Source: a virus. From it: DNA of 48,469 bases. A program made the position numbers and the translations under genes. Numbering within the stretch: the stretch's first letter is position 1; every line of letters starts with the position of its first letter. Below, piece after piece: positions 1 through 7,743 of this stretch. The notes under the pieces are model-generated. The model was not told the DNA's origin. It did not search any database and was given only the letters and a program-made list of their open reading frames with translations. The stretch is from the IMG/VR virus record IMGVR_UViG_3300025598_000056, positions 1 to 48,469 of that record, one strand, 5' to 3'.

Positions 1-1
1 A

Positions 2-289
2 GCAGTCAATATGCATAAGCGTATCGCCATGGGTGGCGAGAGCGAAGCAAATCACCTTAAAAAAGGTGGAAAAATTAAGAAGTACGCTAAGGGTGGGTTT
101 ATTTCTGGTGAGAGAGAAGTAAAAGCTCCAGCTGAAATTAGCCATCAAAAGAATGTTAATAAGATTGGAGCCTACCCAGAATCCAAAATTAGAACATTAA
201 TTAATGACAGCGGTCAAAAGCGTCCACTACCTAAACCAACGGGCAAAATTGCTACGATGAAAAAAGGTGGCGGTGCTAGAGGTCGTTAA
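2..289 (+). CDS. Lys/Gly-rich (KGG-motif) protein, probably 5'-partial
   Basis: This is a small, very basic protein with the motifs LKKGGK, YAKGGF and MKKGGG. The reading frame is open back to the first bases of the window and no ribosome binding site is visible in the ten bases before the first ATG (base 11), so the true start may lie outside. The KGG motifs link it to the longer proteins at 5173-6345 and 7174-7743. It is followed directly by the next gene through a TAATG overlap. Function is unknown. I infer a virion or head-assembly role only from its place at the head of the capsid operon. Confidence 0.7.
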   Translation, partial: AVNMHKRIAMGGESEANHLKKGGKIKKYAKGGFISGEREVKAPAEISHQKNVNKIGAYPESKIRTLINDSGQKRPLPKPTGKIATMKKGGGARGR

Positions 290-477
290 TGGATTTAATT
301 AATCAAATAATTCATGCAGTCAAGAAGCAACAGGAAGCCATAATGGTTTCGATGGCAAACGGAAATTGTGCAAGTTTTGATAGTTACCAGCGTCTTGTCG
401 GTGAATATGTGGGTCTCCAGAAGGTTTTGGTGACTATTGACCAACTTTTAGATGAGGAAAAAAATGTCGAGAAATGA
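289..477 (+). CDS. Small unknown protein, 62 aa
   Basis: The ATG overlaps the stop of the preceding gene (TAATG), and the 3' end overlaps the start of the GroES-like gene by 14 bases, so it is translationally coupled on both sides. The protein is predicted to be mainly helical (MDLINQIIHAVKKQQEAIM at its N-terminus) with no signal peptide, membrane segment or recognisable motif. Its position in the head operon suggests a small assembly or packaging accessory role, but I do not recognise the family. Confidence 0.65.
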   Translation: MDLINQIIHAVKKQQEAIMVSMANGNCASFDSYQRLVGEYVGLQKVLVTIDQLLDEEKNVEK

Positions 478-955
478 CATTGTGTCTCAGATTTTTGCAG
501 ATAAAACTGTACCACTTGACCCAAAGATTTTTGATGCTCGTGATGCAGAACAGACGCTTGAAGAAGCGTTTCCAGTAGTAGACCCTCTCATGGCTCCATT
601 TGGAGCTAGAGTTCTTGTTCAATTAAGGGCAGTAAAAGAGAAGGTAACCTCCAGCGGAATCTATATTCCTGAAGAAGTTAAGGAAACTGAGAAGTGGAAC
701 ACCATGATTGGAAAGGTGATTGCTATCGGTGACTTAGCCTTTAAGAAGCGTGACACCATGGAGCCATGGCCAGAAGGTGCATGGGCGCAAGTAGGAGATT
801 TTGTTCGAGTGCCTAAATGGGGCGGTGACCGTTGGGAAATTGACTTTAAAGATGACCGTGGAATTGCTGGGAAGGCGTTATTTACCTTCTTCAATGACCA
901 TGAACTCATCGGTAGAGTCACTGGCGACCCCCGTGACATTAAAGCATTTTTATAA
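464..955 (+). CDS. GroES-like co-chaperonin
   Basis: The 163-residue protein has an N-terminal extension of about 45 residues and then a GroES/Cpn10-like domain. This runs from PFGARVLVQL (the family's PL.DRVLV start), through a segment like the mobile loop (TSSGIYIPEE), GKVIAIGD, and VGDFVRVPKW, to a final strand LFTFFNDHELIGRV. A GroES heptamer caps GroEL. Phage versions such as T4 gp31 substitute for host GroES so that the major capsid protein can fold. The position just before scaffold and capsid genes fits that. I chose ATG 464 because AGGA lies five bases upstream; an in-frame ATG at 452 would put that motif inside the gene. The inserted WPEGAWAQ segment is longer than in bacterial GroES. 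Confidence 0.8.
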   Translation: MSRNDIVSQIFADKTVPLDPKIFDARDAEQTLEEAFPVVDPLMAPFGARVLVQLRAVKEKVTSSGIYIPEEVKETEKWNTMIGKVIAIGDLAFKKRDTMEPWPEGAWAQVGDFVRVPKWGGDRWEIDFKDDRGIAGKALFTFFNDHELIGRVTGDPRDIKAFL

Positions 956-974
956 GTTTTGAAAGGAAAACTGT

Positions 975-1955
975 ATGAACCCAACCCAAAAGATGGAAAT
1001 GCAGGTTGACGAAGAGCAGGATGGTTCTGCTTTAGTAACCCTGCCAGAAGGTGAAACACCAGCAGTAGAAGAAGAAAATCAGGGTAAACCCGAATCTGAG
1101 TATCGTGAAGATGGCTATGAGGATGTTGAACCTAGTCAAGAGCATGATGTTGACCGTGAGGAATTGCGGGCTCAGCGTCGTGAAGAACGCAAGCTTAAGA
1201 AGCAAATTAGTCGTGAACGCTACAATCAAGCAAATCACCAAGTTACTTTCTTAACCAAACGAAATCAAGAGCTGGCTGAGCGCCTTGCTATCTTAGAAAA
1301 GAAAACCTCTGGTGCTGAATTAGCACGAGTAGATAAAGCTATCGAAGATGCTGGAGTTCAGGTTGAATACGCTAAGATGAAGATGCAAGAAGCTGTTGCT
1401 CAGTCTGATGGCGTAGCATTAACCAGAGCTCAAGAAATGTGGTTTGAAGCTAAACGCAAGCAAGAATCCCTTGAAAGCGTAAAGACTCAGGCTACTAAAC
1501 AAATGTCTCAGCCACGCCAAAACATCAATGTCCCTGACCCAATGGTACAAAAGTTGGCAGCGGATTGGATGGAACGCAATACATGGTACAACCCACACGG
1601 TACTAATGAAGAGTCAGAAATCGCTATGATGATTGACAAAAAGTTAACCGCAGAGGGTTTTGACCCATCAACTCCCGATTATTGGGATGAATTAGATGAA
1701 AGGCTTGAAAAATATGTACCACAAAAAGTAAATCGTGGATATAATGATTCAAGTGTCCGTAAAGAAAGACCGAGGTCTGTTGTGACGAGTTCAGGTAGGG
1801 AATCTACTGCAAGCACCAGAGGGAATGAGTTTAGACTCAGTCCTGACCGTGTCGCCGCCATGAAAGAGGCTGGCATGTGGGATAACCCAGAACTCAAACA
1901 AAAAGCCATTCGCAAATATGCGGAATGGGACAGAACCAACAAACTTAAAGGTTAA
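975..1955 (+). CDS. Putative capsid scaffolding protein
   Basis: The protein is 326 residues, highly charged and rich in Glu, Lys and Arg. The N-terminal third is acidic (EEEN, EYRED, DVDREE). A long predicted coiled coil spans about residues 65-175 (RREERKLKKQISRER onward). The C-terminal region is basic and ends in a helix (residues 290-322). An acidic and coiled-coil body with a basic capsid-binding tail, placed two genes before the major capsid protein, is what tailed-phage scaffolds look like. There is no motif that proves it. AAAGGA precedes the ATG at good spacing. Confidence 0.65.
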   Translation: MNPTQKMEMQVDEEQDGSALVTLPEGETPAVEEENQGKPESEYREDGYEDVEPSQEHDVDREELRAQRREERKLKKQISRERYNQANHQVTFLTKRNQELAERLAILEKKTSGAELARVDKAIEDAGVQVEYAKMKMQEAVAQSDGVALTRAQEMWFEAKRKQESLESVKTQATKQMSQPRQNINVPDPMVQKLAADWMERNTWYNPHGTNEESEIAMMIDKKLTAEGFDPSTPDYWDELDERLEKYVPQKVNRGYNDSSVRKERPRSVVTSSGRESTASTRGNEFRLSPDRVAAMKEAGMWDNPELKQKAIRKYAEWDRTNKLKG

Positions 1956-1960
1956 TAAAA

Positions 1961-2494
1961 ATGGACAATCGATTAAAAAAGAATACTTCAGCAGGTCGTG
2001 AAAGTCGTGGAGTTAGCGACTTAGAGAGACAACCTCCTGAGGAAAGTTTTGTATCTTCTGATGAGCGTCGTAAGATGTTCCGCTCGGAATGGCTTCAAGA
2101 AGCTCTTCCAAACCCACCCGAAATTAAGGGTTTTCACTTATGCTGGTTATCAACAACTAACCAATACGACCCAATACACAAGCGTGTGCGTCTTGGATAC
2201 ACCCCTGTAAAAGCCGAAGAAGTGCCAGGCTTTGAGAACTACAAGGTTAAATCTGGCGAACATGCAGGTTTAGTAGCAGTCAACGAAATGATTCTCTATA
2301 AACTCCCTAACGATGTTTATCAAGAGATGATGACCGAGTTGCATCATAACGCTCCCATGGATGAACAGGAGAAGATTAGGATTCAACAGGAACAGTTGCT
2401 CAATACTAAGGATAGTAACGGGAAACGACTTGGACAAGTTGAAGGTGATGGCATGAACTTTGACCAAACAGTAAAAGCGCCTATATTTAATTAG
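1961..2494 (+). CDS. Conserved head-operon protein, unknown function
   Basis: This 177-residue hydrophilic protein sits between the scaffold-like and capsid genes. The N-terminal 50 residues look disordered. The middle holds a compact region (GFHLCWLSTTNQYDPIHKR ... LGYTPVKAEEV) followed by helical, charged sequence. I recognise the general pattern as a protein that accompanies capsid genes in podovirus-like aquatic phages, but I cannot name its function. A head-assembly or minor head role is inferred from position only. Confidence 0.6.
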   Translation: MDNRLKKNTSAGRESRGVSDLERQPPEESFVSSDERRKMFRSEWLQEALPNPPEIKGFHLCWLSTTNQYDPIHKRVRLGYTPVKAEEVPGFENYKVKSGEHAGLVAVNEMILYKLPNDVYQEMMTELHHNAPMDEQEKIRIQQEQLLNTKDSNGKRLGQVEGDGMNFDQTVKAPIFN

Positions 2495-2517
2495 GCTCTT
2501 TAACAAGGAGAATTTAT

Positions 2518-3126
2518 ATGTCCGCAACATCCGCTCCGTTTGGTTTACGCCCTGCCTATTTTCCAACTGGGTTGGAACGGGCTCAAGCGTTAGCCAACGG
2601 TATTGCTTCAGGTTTTGCAAGTAACATCCTAAAAGGTCAGCCAATTGTCTATGGACAAGCGTCTAACCAAACAGGTGTATCAACCAACGGTACTATTCTT
2701 CCAGCTGTAGCCACCTCTAACACTACTGTTACTGGTGCTTTCGCTGGTGTAGAGTGGACTGATACCACTGGTCGTCGTCGTGTATCCAATTACTGGCCTG
2801 CCAGCACAACTGGTACACAAATCGTGGCTTATTTCTACAACGACTTAAACATCGTTTATGAAATCCAGACCGATGCGACCATTGCTCAGACTTCCATTGG
2901 TGATACTTACTTATTTAGTAACATCACTGCTGGTTCTACCACAACTGGTTTATCAGCCGCTACATTAGGTGTATCAACAGCAACTGCAAACGGTGCTACC
3001 ACAGGTCAGATGCGTGTTGTTGATATTGCACCTTATGCAGACAACAACTGGGGGGATGCGTATGTTATCGTTCGTGTCCAATTGGTCAACACACAATTCT
3101 ATGGCAACTATGCCTCGATTGTTTAA
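2518..3126 (+). CDS. Putative head decoration/stabilisation protein
   Basis: The protein is 202 residues, rich in Ala, Thr, Ser and Gly, and predicted to be all beta. It starts MSATSAPFGLRPAYFPTG, a form typical of structural proteins encoded just before the major capsid protein. There is no signal peptide or membrane segment. The segment GAFAGVEWTDTTGRRRVSNY resembles capsid-bound beta-rich cement proteins. A strong AAGGAG lies nine bases before the ATG. The evidence is composition and position, not a catalytic or binding motif. Confidence 0.6.
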   Translation: MSATSAPFGLRPAYFPTGLERAQALANGIASGFASNILKGQPIVYGQASNQTGVSTNGTILPAVATSNTTVTGAFAGVEWTDTTGRRRVSNYWPASTTGTQIVAYFYNDLNIVYEIQTDATIAQTSIGDTYLFSNITAGSTTTGLSAATLGVSTATANGATTGQMRVVDIAPYADNNWGDAYVIVRVQLVNTQFYGNYASIV

Positions 3127-3141
3127 TTAGGAGACTGACAA

Positions 3142-4056
3142 ATGGCAGCCCCAATGCGTAGTACGGATTTCCGCTCAATTGTTGAGCCAATCCTTAATGA
3201 AAGTTTTGATGGAGTTTACGACCAACGAGCTGACGAATGGAGCACTGTGTTCCGTGAGCAAGCTGGTATTCCACGCAACTACCACGAAGAACCTGTCCTT
3301 TATGGATTTGGAGCAGCGCCTCAGTTACCTGATGGCTCACCTGTTTCATACCAACAAGGTGGTGTTCTGTTCCTCCAACGCTACATCTACAATGTGTACG
3401 GCTTGGCATTTGCTTTGACCAAAGTTCTGGTTGAAGACGGTGACCACATCCGCATTGGTCAGGTTTACGCTAAGCACTTGGCTCAATCTTTGGTTGAGAC
3501 TAAGGAAACCTTGGCAGCTAACATCCTGAACCGTGCGTTTAATAGCTCCTACACAGGTGGCGACGGTGTATCTTTAATCAACACAGCTCACCCATTAGCA
3601 GTTGGTACAGCAAGCAACCAGTTGGCAACAGCGGCTGCTTTGTCCCAAACTTCTTTAGAGCAAATGTTGATTCAGATTCGTCAAGCCGTTGACAACAACG
3701 GTAAGAAAATCCGTCTACAGCCTTTGAAGATTGTTGTAGCACCAGGTAATGTGTTCCAAGCTGAAGTATTGCTGAAGAGCGTATTGCGTACTGGTACTGC
3801 TAACAACGACATCAACCCAATTAAATCAATTGGTTTGTTGCCAGAAGGCGCTACTGTAATTAGCCGTTTGACTTCAGCTACTAACTGGTGGATTCAAACC
3901 GATGCTCCAGAGGGTATGAAACTTCTAATGCGTCGTGCTTTGGAGAAGACCATGGAAGGCGATTTCGAGACTGACTCTATGCGCTACAAAGCGACTGAGC
4001 GTTACGCAATCAGCTGGACTGACTGGCGTGCAATGTACGGCACACCAGGCGCTTAA
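3142..4056 (+). CDS. Major capsid protein
   Basis: The 304-residue protein has the size and texture of an HK97-fold capsid subunit. It has a charged N-terminal arm (about residues 1-60), a long spine-helix region around residues 105-130 (AKHLAQSLVETKETLAAN), the sequence SLINTAHPLAVG near residue 150, and a C-terminal P-domain-like part ending YAISWTDWRAMYG. It follows scaffold-like and decoration-like genes and is followed by a strong stem-loop, as capsid genes often are. It has a well spaced ribosome binding site (TAGGAG). Identification rests on gene order and general pattern; a structure prediction would settle it. Confidence 0.75.
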   Translation: MAAPMRSTDFRSIVEPILNESFDGVYDQRADEWSTVFREQAGIPRNYHEEPVLYGFGAAPQLPDGSPVSYQQGGVLFLQRYIYNVYGLAFALTKVLVEDGDHIRIGQVYAKHLAQSLVETKETLAANILNRAFNSSYTGGDGVSLINTAHPLAVGTASNQLATAAALSQTSLEQMLIQIRQAVDNNGKKIRLQPLKIVVAPGNVFQAEVLLKSVLRTGTANNDINPIKSIGLLPEGATVISRLTSATNWWIQTDAPEGMKLLMRRALEKTMEGDFETDSMRYKATERYAISWTDWRAMYGTPGA

Positions 4057-4071
4057 TGTATTAAAGGTTAT

Positions 4072-4094
4072 GTGGGGGAGCCTTAATCCCCCAC
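4072..4094 (+). terminator. Stem-loop after the capsid gene (terminator or attenuator)
   Basis: GTGGGGGA (4072-4079) pairs perfectly with TCCCCCAC (4087-4094) around the loop GCCTTAA. The following bases are only moderately U-rich in RNA (CTTCATTTGTC), so partial termination or RNA 3'-end protection is more likely than a complete stop. The core GGGGGAGC ... AATCCCCC is shared with the stem-loop at 6352. Confidence 0.6.
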
Positions 4095-4127
4095 TTCATT
4101 TGTCATACTTTTCATGGAGCAGACAAC

Positions 4128-5156
4128 ATGCCACAATTTAGCGATGATTTATACTTGGGTTCAGCCCAAGCTTACATGGGTACTGACCAGTATCTTATGT
4201 ATACAACCGCGGCTACCGCTGCCACTGTAGTTTCAGGTGGTTCTAGTGGTTATGCAGTTGGTGATACCCTTCAAGTTCTAGGCGGTACAGGTACACCTAC
4301 AGTATTGACTGTAGCAACCGTATCAGCTGGAATTGTTCAAACTGTTACCGTTTCAACTGGTGGTGCTTACACAACCCCTCCTATTGGAACACTCAACACA
4401 GCTATCCTTAACAGTGCTTCTGGCTCTGGTACGGTTACTGTAACTTTAACTTTAGGCACACCAATCAATTCTTATTCTTCCCCAATGGGTCAAGGCGTAG
4501 GTCCATTAGGTCGTGTTTATATATTCGATATTTGCCCATCTGCTCCTTCTGCAACTGCCTTAGCCGCGGCTCAAGCTACCACAGCAAGCACAGCTATGAC
4601 ATTGTCCGTAGGTTCAGGTACAGGCGTAACTAAGACTACAAATACTGCTGGTACAACCATTTATCAACTTGATGTAGCTCGTACTATTTCAATTACAACT
4701 GGTGGTTCTACAATTACAGCTTCTGTATTTACAGTGTCTGGTTATGACATTTACGGTCAAGCAATGACTGAAGCAATTAGCGTTCCTGTAACTGCTTCTA
4801 CCACCACAAATGGTAAAAAAGCATTCAAGACTGTTGTTTCCATTACTCCAAGCGTAAGCAATACCAATACTGTTTCCGCTGGCGTATCTAATATCTACGG
4901 TTTGCCAGTTCGTGCAACAGACGCGGCTTATATCGCTGATATTGGTTGGGCTCAATCTATTGCAAACGATACAGGAACTTTTGTAGCCGCTGTACAAGGT
5001 ACTGCAACTTCAACCACTGGTGATGTGCGTGGAACTTATGCTCCTAGCTCAAATGCTAATGGTACTTATCGTTTGGTCATGGGCATTTATATGCCTGCAA
5101 TTGCAGTAGGTCCAAACGCTACTCAAATTGGCGCTCTTGGCGTTACTCAAGCCTAA
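4128..5156 (+). CDS. Structural protein, beta-rich, function unknown
   Basis: The 342-residue protein is dominated by Thr, Ala, Val, Gly and Ser with alternating beta pattern. Residues about 25-110 hold a segment (YAVGDTLQVLGGTGTPTVLT) like repeated beta-sandwich modules found in virion proteins. The N-terminal start is MPQFSDDLYLGSAQAYMG. It lies between two strong stem-loops together with the His/Lys/Gly-rich gene, so those two genes may form a separately expressed block. I infer a virion component such as a decoration or fibre-like protein. Confidence 0.6.
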   Translation: MPQFSDDLYLGSAQAYMGTDQYLMYTTAATAATVVSGGSSGYAVGDTLQVLGGTGTPTVLTVATVSAGIVQTVTVSTGGAYTTPPIGTLNTAILNSASGSGTVTVTLTLGTPINSYSSPMGQGVGPLGRVYIFDICPSAPSATALAAAQATTASTAMTLSVGSGTGVTKTTNTAGTTIYQLDVARTISITTGGSTITASVFTVSGYDIYGQAMTEAISVPVTASTTTNGKKAFKTVVSITPSVSNTNTVSAGVSNIYGLPVRATDAAYIADIGWAQSIANDTGTFVAAVQGTATSTTGDVRGTYAPSSNANGTYRLVMGIYMPAIAVGPNATQIGALGVTQA

Positions 5157-5172
5157 TTAGGAGAAATTAATC

Positions 5173-6345
5173 ATGGCAACAAAATTTAGTCGTGAACCAA
5201 AAGAAATGACTACCGAGCCTTCTGCTGATGAAGCAGGTAAAGGTATGAAAAAAGGTGGTCATGCGCACAAGAAGCATATGGCCATGGGCGGAAATCCAAT
5301 GATGGCAATGGCACCTCGTCCTGTAATGGGACGTCGCCCTCCTATGCCAACTGGTGCCCTTCTTCAGCGCAAAAAAGGTGGTAAAGCTGAAAGTGGTAAA
5401 GAGCACAAAGCAGAAATGCATGAAATGAATAAGATTGAAAAAGAACTTAAGCATCATGAAAGCATGAAAGCTAGTAAAGCTCATCGTGGCTTAAAAGCAG
5501 GCGGTAAAGCAGGTATGTACAATCCTCCAGTTGGCGGTTTGCTAGGTGAAGGTAAACCTCATCACAAAGGCACATCTGGTGGTATTGAAGGACCTGGCTA
5601 CAAGCACGGTGGTAAAGCTCATCGTATTTCTGGTCATCCTGAAGGCTCACATGCACACCACAAAGCAATGGCTAAGCATCACAAAGCTAAACATGCAGAA
5701 GGCGGATCTATGCATCATCACAAAATGCATGAGCATCACAAGCGCATGGCTAAAATGGCTGCAGGCGGTACAAGCCCTGTTGATCACGAAGGCGGTAAGC
5801 AATTGAAACGTGGCGGTCATGCTAAACATCACTATGCTAAAGGCGGTCAAGCTTTGGCAGCTAAAGGTGATCGTTTTCAAGATCGTAGTGCATTAAAGCC
5901 AAAAATTGATGTGCAAGATAAAGTTCATGAAGCTAAACAGACTAAGTCTTTTCACACCAAGACAGGTGGAGTAGAAGGTGTTGGTTATAAACATGGCGGT
6001 CATAGCAAGAAGCATTATGCAAAAGGCGGTACTGTATCGCAGAATGTTGCTAAACGCTACTTGAATGACATGAAAGACGGCGCTAAAATGCCTACCAAGA
6101 AAGCTGGAACTGGTGAAATTAAAGAAGGACCAGCTGGCTACAAAAAAGGTGGACATGTTAAGCATGCTCATGGTCATGTTGCTCATCACACTACTCATGG
6201 TCATCATGATTCTGGTCATACCCATATGCACAAACATGCTGCAAAGCATTCGCATGGTCATGACAAGATCGACGGTCATCCTATGAAACATGGTGGTCAT
6301 GCTAAACACCATAAAATGGGTGGCAAGGCTAAGTGTAATTACTAA
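5173..6345 (+). CDS. His/Lys/Gly-rich KGG-repeat protein
   Basis: This is a 390-residue low-complexity protein. By my count it has about 55 histidines and about 15 copies of a short motif of the form x-K/H-x-GG followed by a small or basic residue (MKKGGHAHKK, YKHGGKAHR, YAKGGTVSQ, MKHGGHAKHH). A larger unit is also repeated: GGIEGPGYKHGGKAH and GGVEGVGYKHGGHSKK. It is strongly basic, with no membrane segment or known fold. A ribosome binding site (AGGAG) precedes the ATG. It is flanked by capsid and structural genes and followed by a terminator. Packaging-related DNA binding, metal binding by the His clusters, or capsid-interior cargo are all possible. None is shown. Confidence 0.75.
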   Translation: MATKFSREPKEMTTEPSADEAGKGMKKGGHAHKKHMAMGGNPMMAMAPRPVMGRRPPMPTGALLQRKKGGKAESGKEHKAEMHEMNKIEKELKHHESMKASKAHRGLKAGGKAGMYNPPVGGLLGEGKPHHKGTSGGIEGPGYKHGGKAHRISGHPEGSHAHHKAMAKHHKAKHAEGGSMHHHKMHEHHKRMAKMAAGGTSPVDHEGGKQLKRGGHAKHHYAKGGQALAAKGDRFQDRSALKPKIDVQDKVHEAKQTKSFHTKTGGVEGVGYKHGGHSKKHYAKGGTVSQNVAKRYLNDMKDGAKMPTKKAGTGEIKEGPAGYKKGGHVKHAHGHVAHHTTHGHHDSGHTHMHKHAAKHSHGHDKIDGHPMKHGGHAKHHKMGGKAKCNY

Positions 6346-6351
6346 AAGGTT

Positions 6352-6374
6352 GGGGGAGCAATCCCCCGCTTTTT
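6352..6374 (+). terminator. Rho-independent terminator
   Basis: GGGGGA (6352-6357) and TCCCCC (6362-6367) form a G/C-rich stem closed by a GCAA tetraloop and followed by GCTTTTT. This is a canonical intrinsic terminator just after the His/Lys/Gly-rich gene. It shares its core with the hairpin at 4072. Confidence 0.85.
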
Positions 6375-6388
6375 AAATTGGAGAATTT

Positions 6389-7171
6389 ATGAGCAATAAT
6401 AATATTGTCGCTTCAGTCACACGTGCTGGTCGATATGAACCATTTGATTTGCAAGTGGCTCGTGGTCAGATTATGGGCCATAGTGTGGTAAGTTTGTTTG
6501 GTTATCAGTCATCAGTAACTACAACATCAATTCCTATTTGGGAAAATGCATCAACTTATACATACATTACATCAGCATCTACTTTAACGCTTGTAAGTAC
6601 GTCAGCATCTGATGATACAAGTGCTAAAATATTTATTAGTGGATTGGATTCAAGCTTTAATCCAATTTCTGAAACTTTGGCGCTAAACGGTACTGCTGGT
6701 GTTACGACAGTTAATAGCTATTTTAGAGTCAATAGTTTGCTAATGACGTCACCCGGCACAGGTCAAACGACCAATGTAGGTACAATTACTCTTAAGCAAT
6801 CTTCTAACGTAGTTGCACAAATTAATGTAGGTATAGGTAAGTCACAAAGTACGATATACACTGTTCCTGCCGGTTATACATTTTATTTAGATTTAGCTGA
6901 AGTAAATACTTCAAATAGCTATACAGGAAGTACAATTATTACGTATAAAGTTCAGGCAATTAATAATGTAACTGGTGTGAAGCTAACTGTATTACAACAA
7001 CCATTTGTTTCAATTTATACGGCATCACGTGCATCAGACCCATTTGCATATAGTGAAAAGACAGATATTCAATGGCAGTTAGTTACTAGTACAGGAACAA
7101 TTGCTGCTGGAGTAATCGTCACAGGTAAATTAATTGCAAATAACAATAACGTTAACCCAGCATTCCCATAA
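6389..7171 (+). CDS. Structural protein, beta-rich
   Basis: The 260-residue protein has long alternating hydrophobic/polar beta strands and no cysteine. It starts with VTRAGRYEPFDLQVARGQI and has the middle segments GLDSSFNPISETLALNGT and SQSTIYTVPAGYTFYLDLAE. This resembles beta-sandwich virion proteins found downstream of capsid genes in aquatic phages. TTGGAG lies six bases before the ATG, directly after the terminator, so a new start or read-through must feed it. Function beyond probable virion component is not clear. Confidence 0.6.
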   Translation: MSNNNIVASVTRAGRYEPFDLQVARGQIMGHSVVSLFGYQSSVTTTSIPIWENASTYTYITSASTLTLVSTSASDDTSAKIFISGLDSSFNPISETLALNGTAGVTTVNSYFRVNSLLMTSPGTGQTTNVGTITLKQSSNVVAQINVGIGKSQSTIYTVPAGYTFYLDLAEVNTSNSYTGSTIITYKVQAINNVTGVKLTVLQQPFVSIYTASRASDPFAYSEKTDIQWQLVTSTGTIAAGVIVTGKLIANNNNVNPAFP

Positions 7172-7173
7172 TC

Positions 7174-7743
7174 ATGCCACTTATCAAATCTAAATCCCCA
7201 AAAGCATTTAGTAAGAATGTAGCTGCAGAAGTGCATGCAGGTAAACCTGTAAAACAAGCAGTTGCCATTGCTTATTCTGTTAAACGATCTGTTAAGAAAA
7301 AAGACGGTGGCAAACTACCTGGTTTATGGGCAAATATTCATGCTAAGCAAGAACGGATTAAGCATGGCTCAGGCGAGCATATGAGAAAGCCCGGAAGTAA
7401 AGGTGCTCCAACAGATTATGATTTAAAGCATTCACAGTCTAAGAAGATGGCTCATGGCGGTGATGTTAAGCTATCTATTAAACGAGGTGAAAAGAAGCCT
7501 ACTAGTCAAGGTGCTGGCCTTACTGCAAAAGGTCGAGCAAAAGTGAATCGTGAAACAGGTAGTCATTTAAAACCGCCACAAGCAAGTGGTCCTAGACATG
7601 ATTCATTTTGTGCCAGAATGTCAGGCATGAAAGGTCCTATGAAAGATGAAAAAGGACGACCTACACGAAAAGCAGCATCCTTGAAAAGTTGGCATTGTAA
7701 AGACGGTGGTAAGCCTAAAAAGCACAACATAAAAGGGTGGTAA
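7174..7743 (+). CDS. Lys-rich phage protein with KGG-like and SFCARMSG motifs
   Basis: The 189-residue basic protein has three parts. The N-terminal segment (SPKAFSKNVAAEVHAGKPVK, then QAVAIAYSVKR) is a short helical module I recognise as recurring in phage and some bacterial proteins. The middle has KGG-type motifs (KKKDGGKLPG, KMAHGGDVKL). The C-terminal module has SFCARMSGMKGPMKDE and GRPTRKAASLKSWHC with conserved Cys and His. The last part looks like a small fold that might bind metal or nucleic acid. It is found in head operons of related aquatic phages, but no function is established. It overlaps the next start by one base (TAATG). Confidence 0.65.
   Translation: MPLIKSKSPKAFSKNVAAEVHAGKPVKQAVAIAYSVKRSVKKKDGGKLPGLWANIHAKQERIKHGSGEHMRKPGSKGAPTDYDLKHSQSKKMAHGGDVKLSIKRGEKKPTSQGAGLTAKGRAKVNRETGSHLKPPQASGPRHDSFCARMSGMKGPMKDEKGRPTRKAASLKSWHCKDGGKPKKHNIKGW

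Noticed and set aside
661-1059. - strand open frame opposite the GroES-like and scaffold-like genes
   Set aside because: It crosses two supported genes on the other strand, has no ribosome binding site, and encodes no recognisable protein.
5893-6312. Long - strand open frame, Met/Phe-rich, opposite the KGG-repeat gene
   Set aside because: It is the reverse reading of His (CAT) and Lys (AAA/AAG) codons, which give Met and Phe. It has no ribosome binding site and overlaps a strongly supported + strand gene.
5173-6345. Possible CRISPR or satellite DNA from many short repeats
   Set aside because: Repeats are short, irregular and in frame within one long coding sequence. There are no spacers of even length and no cas genes.
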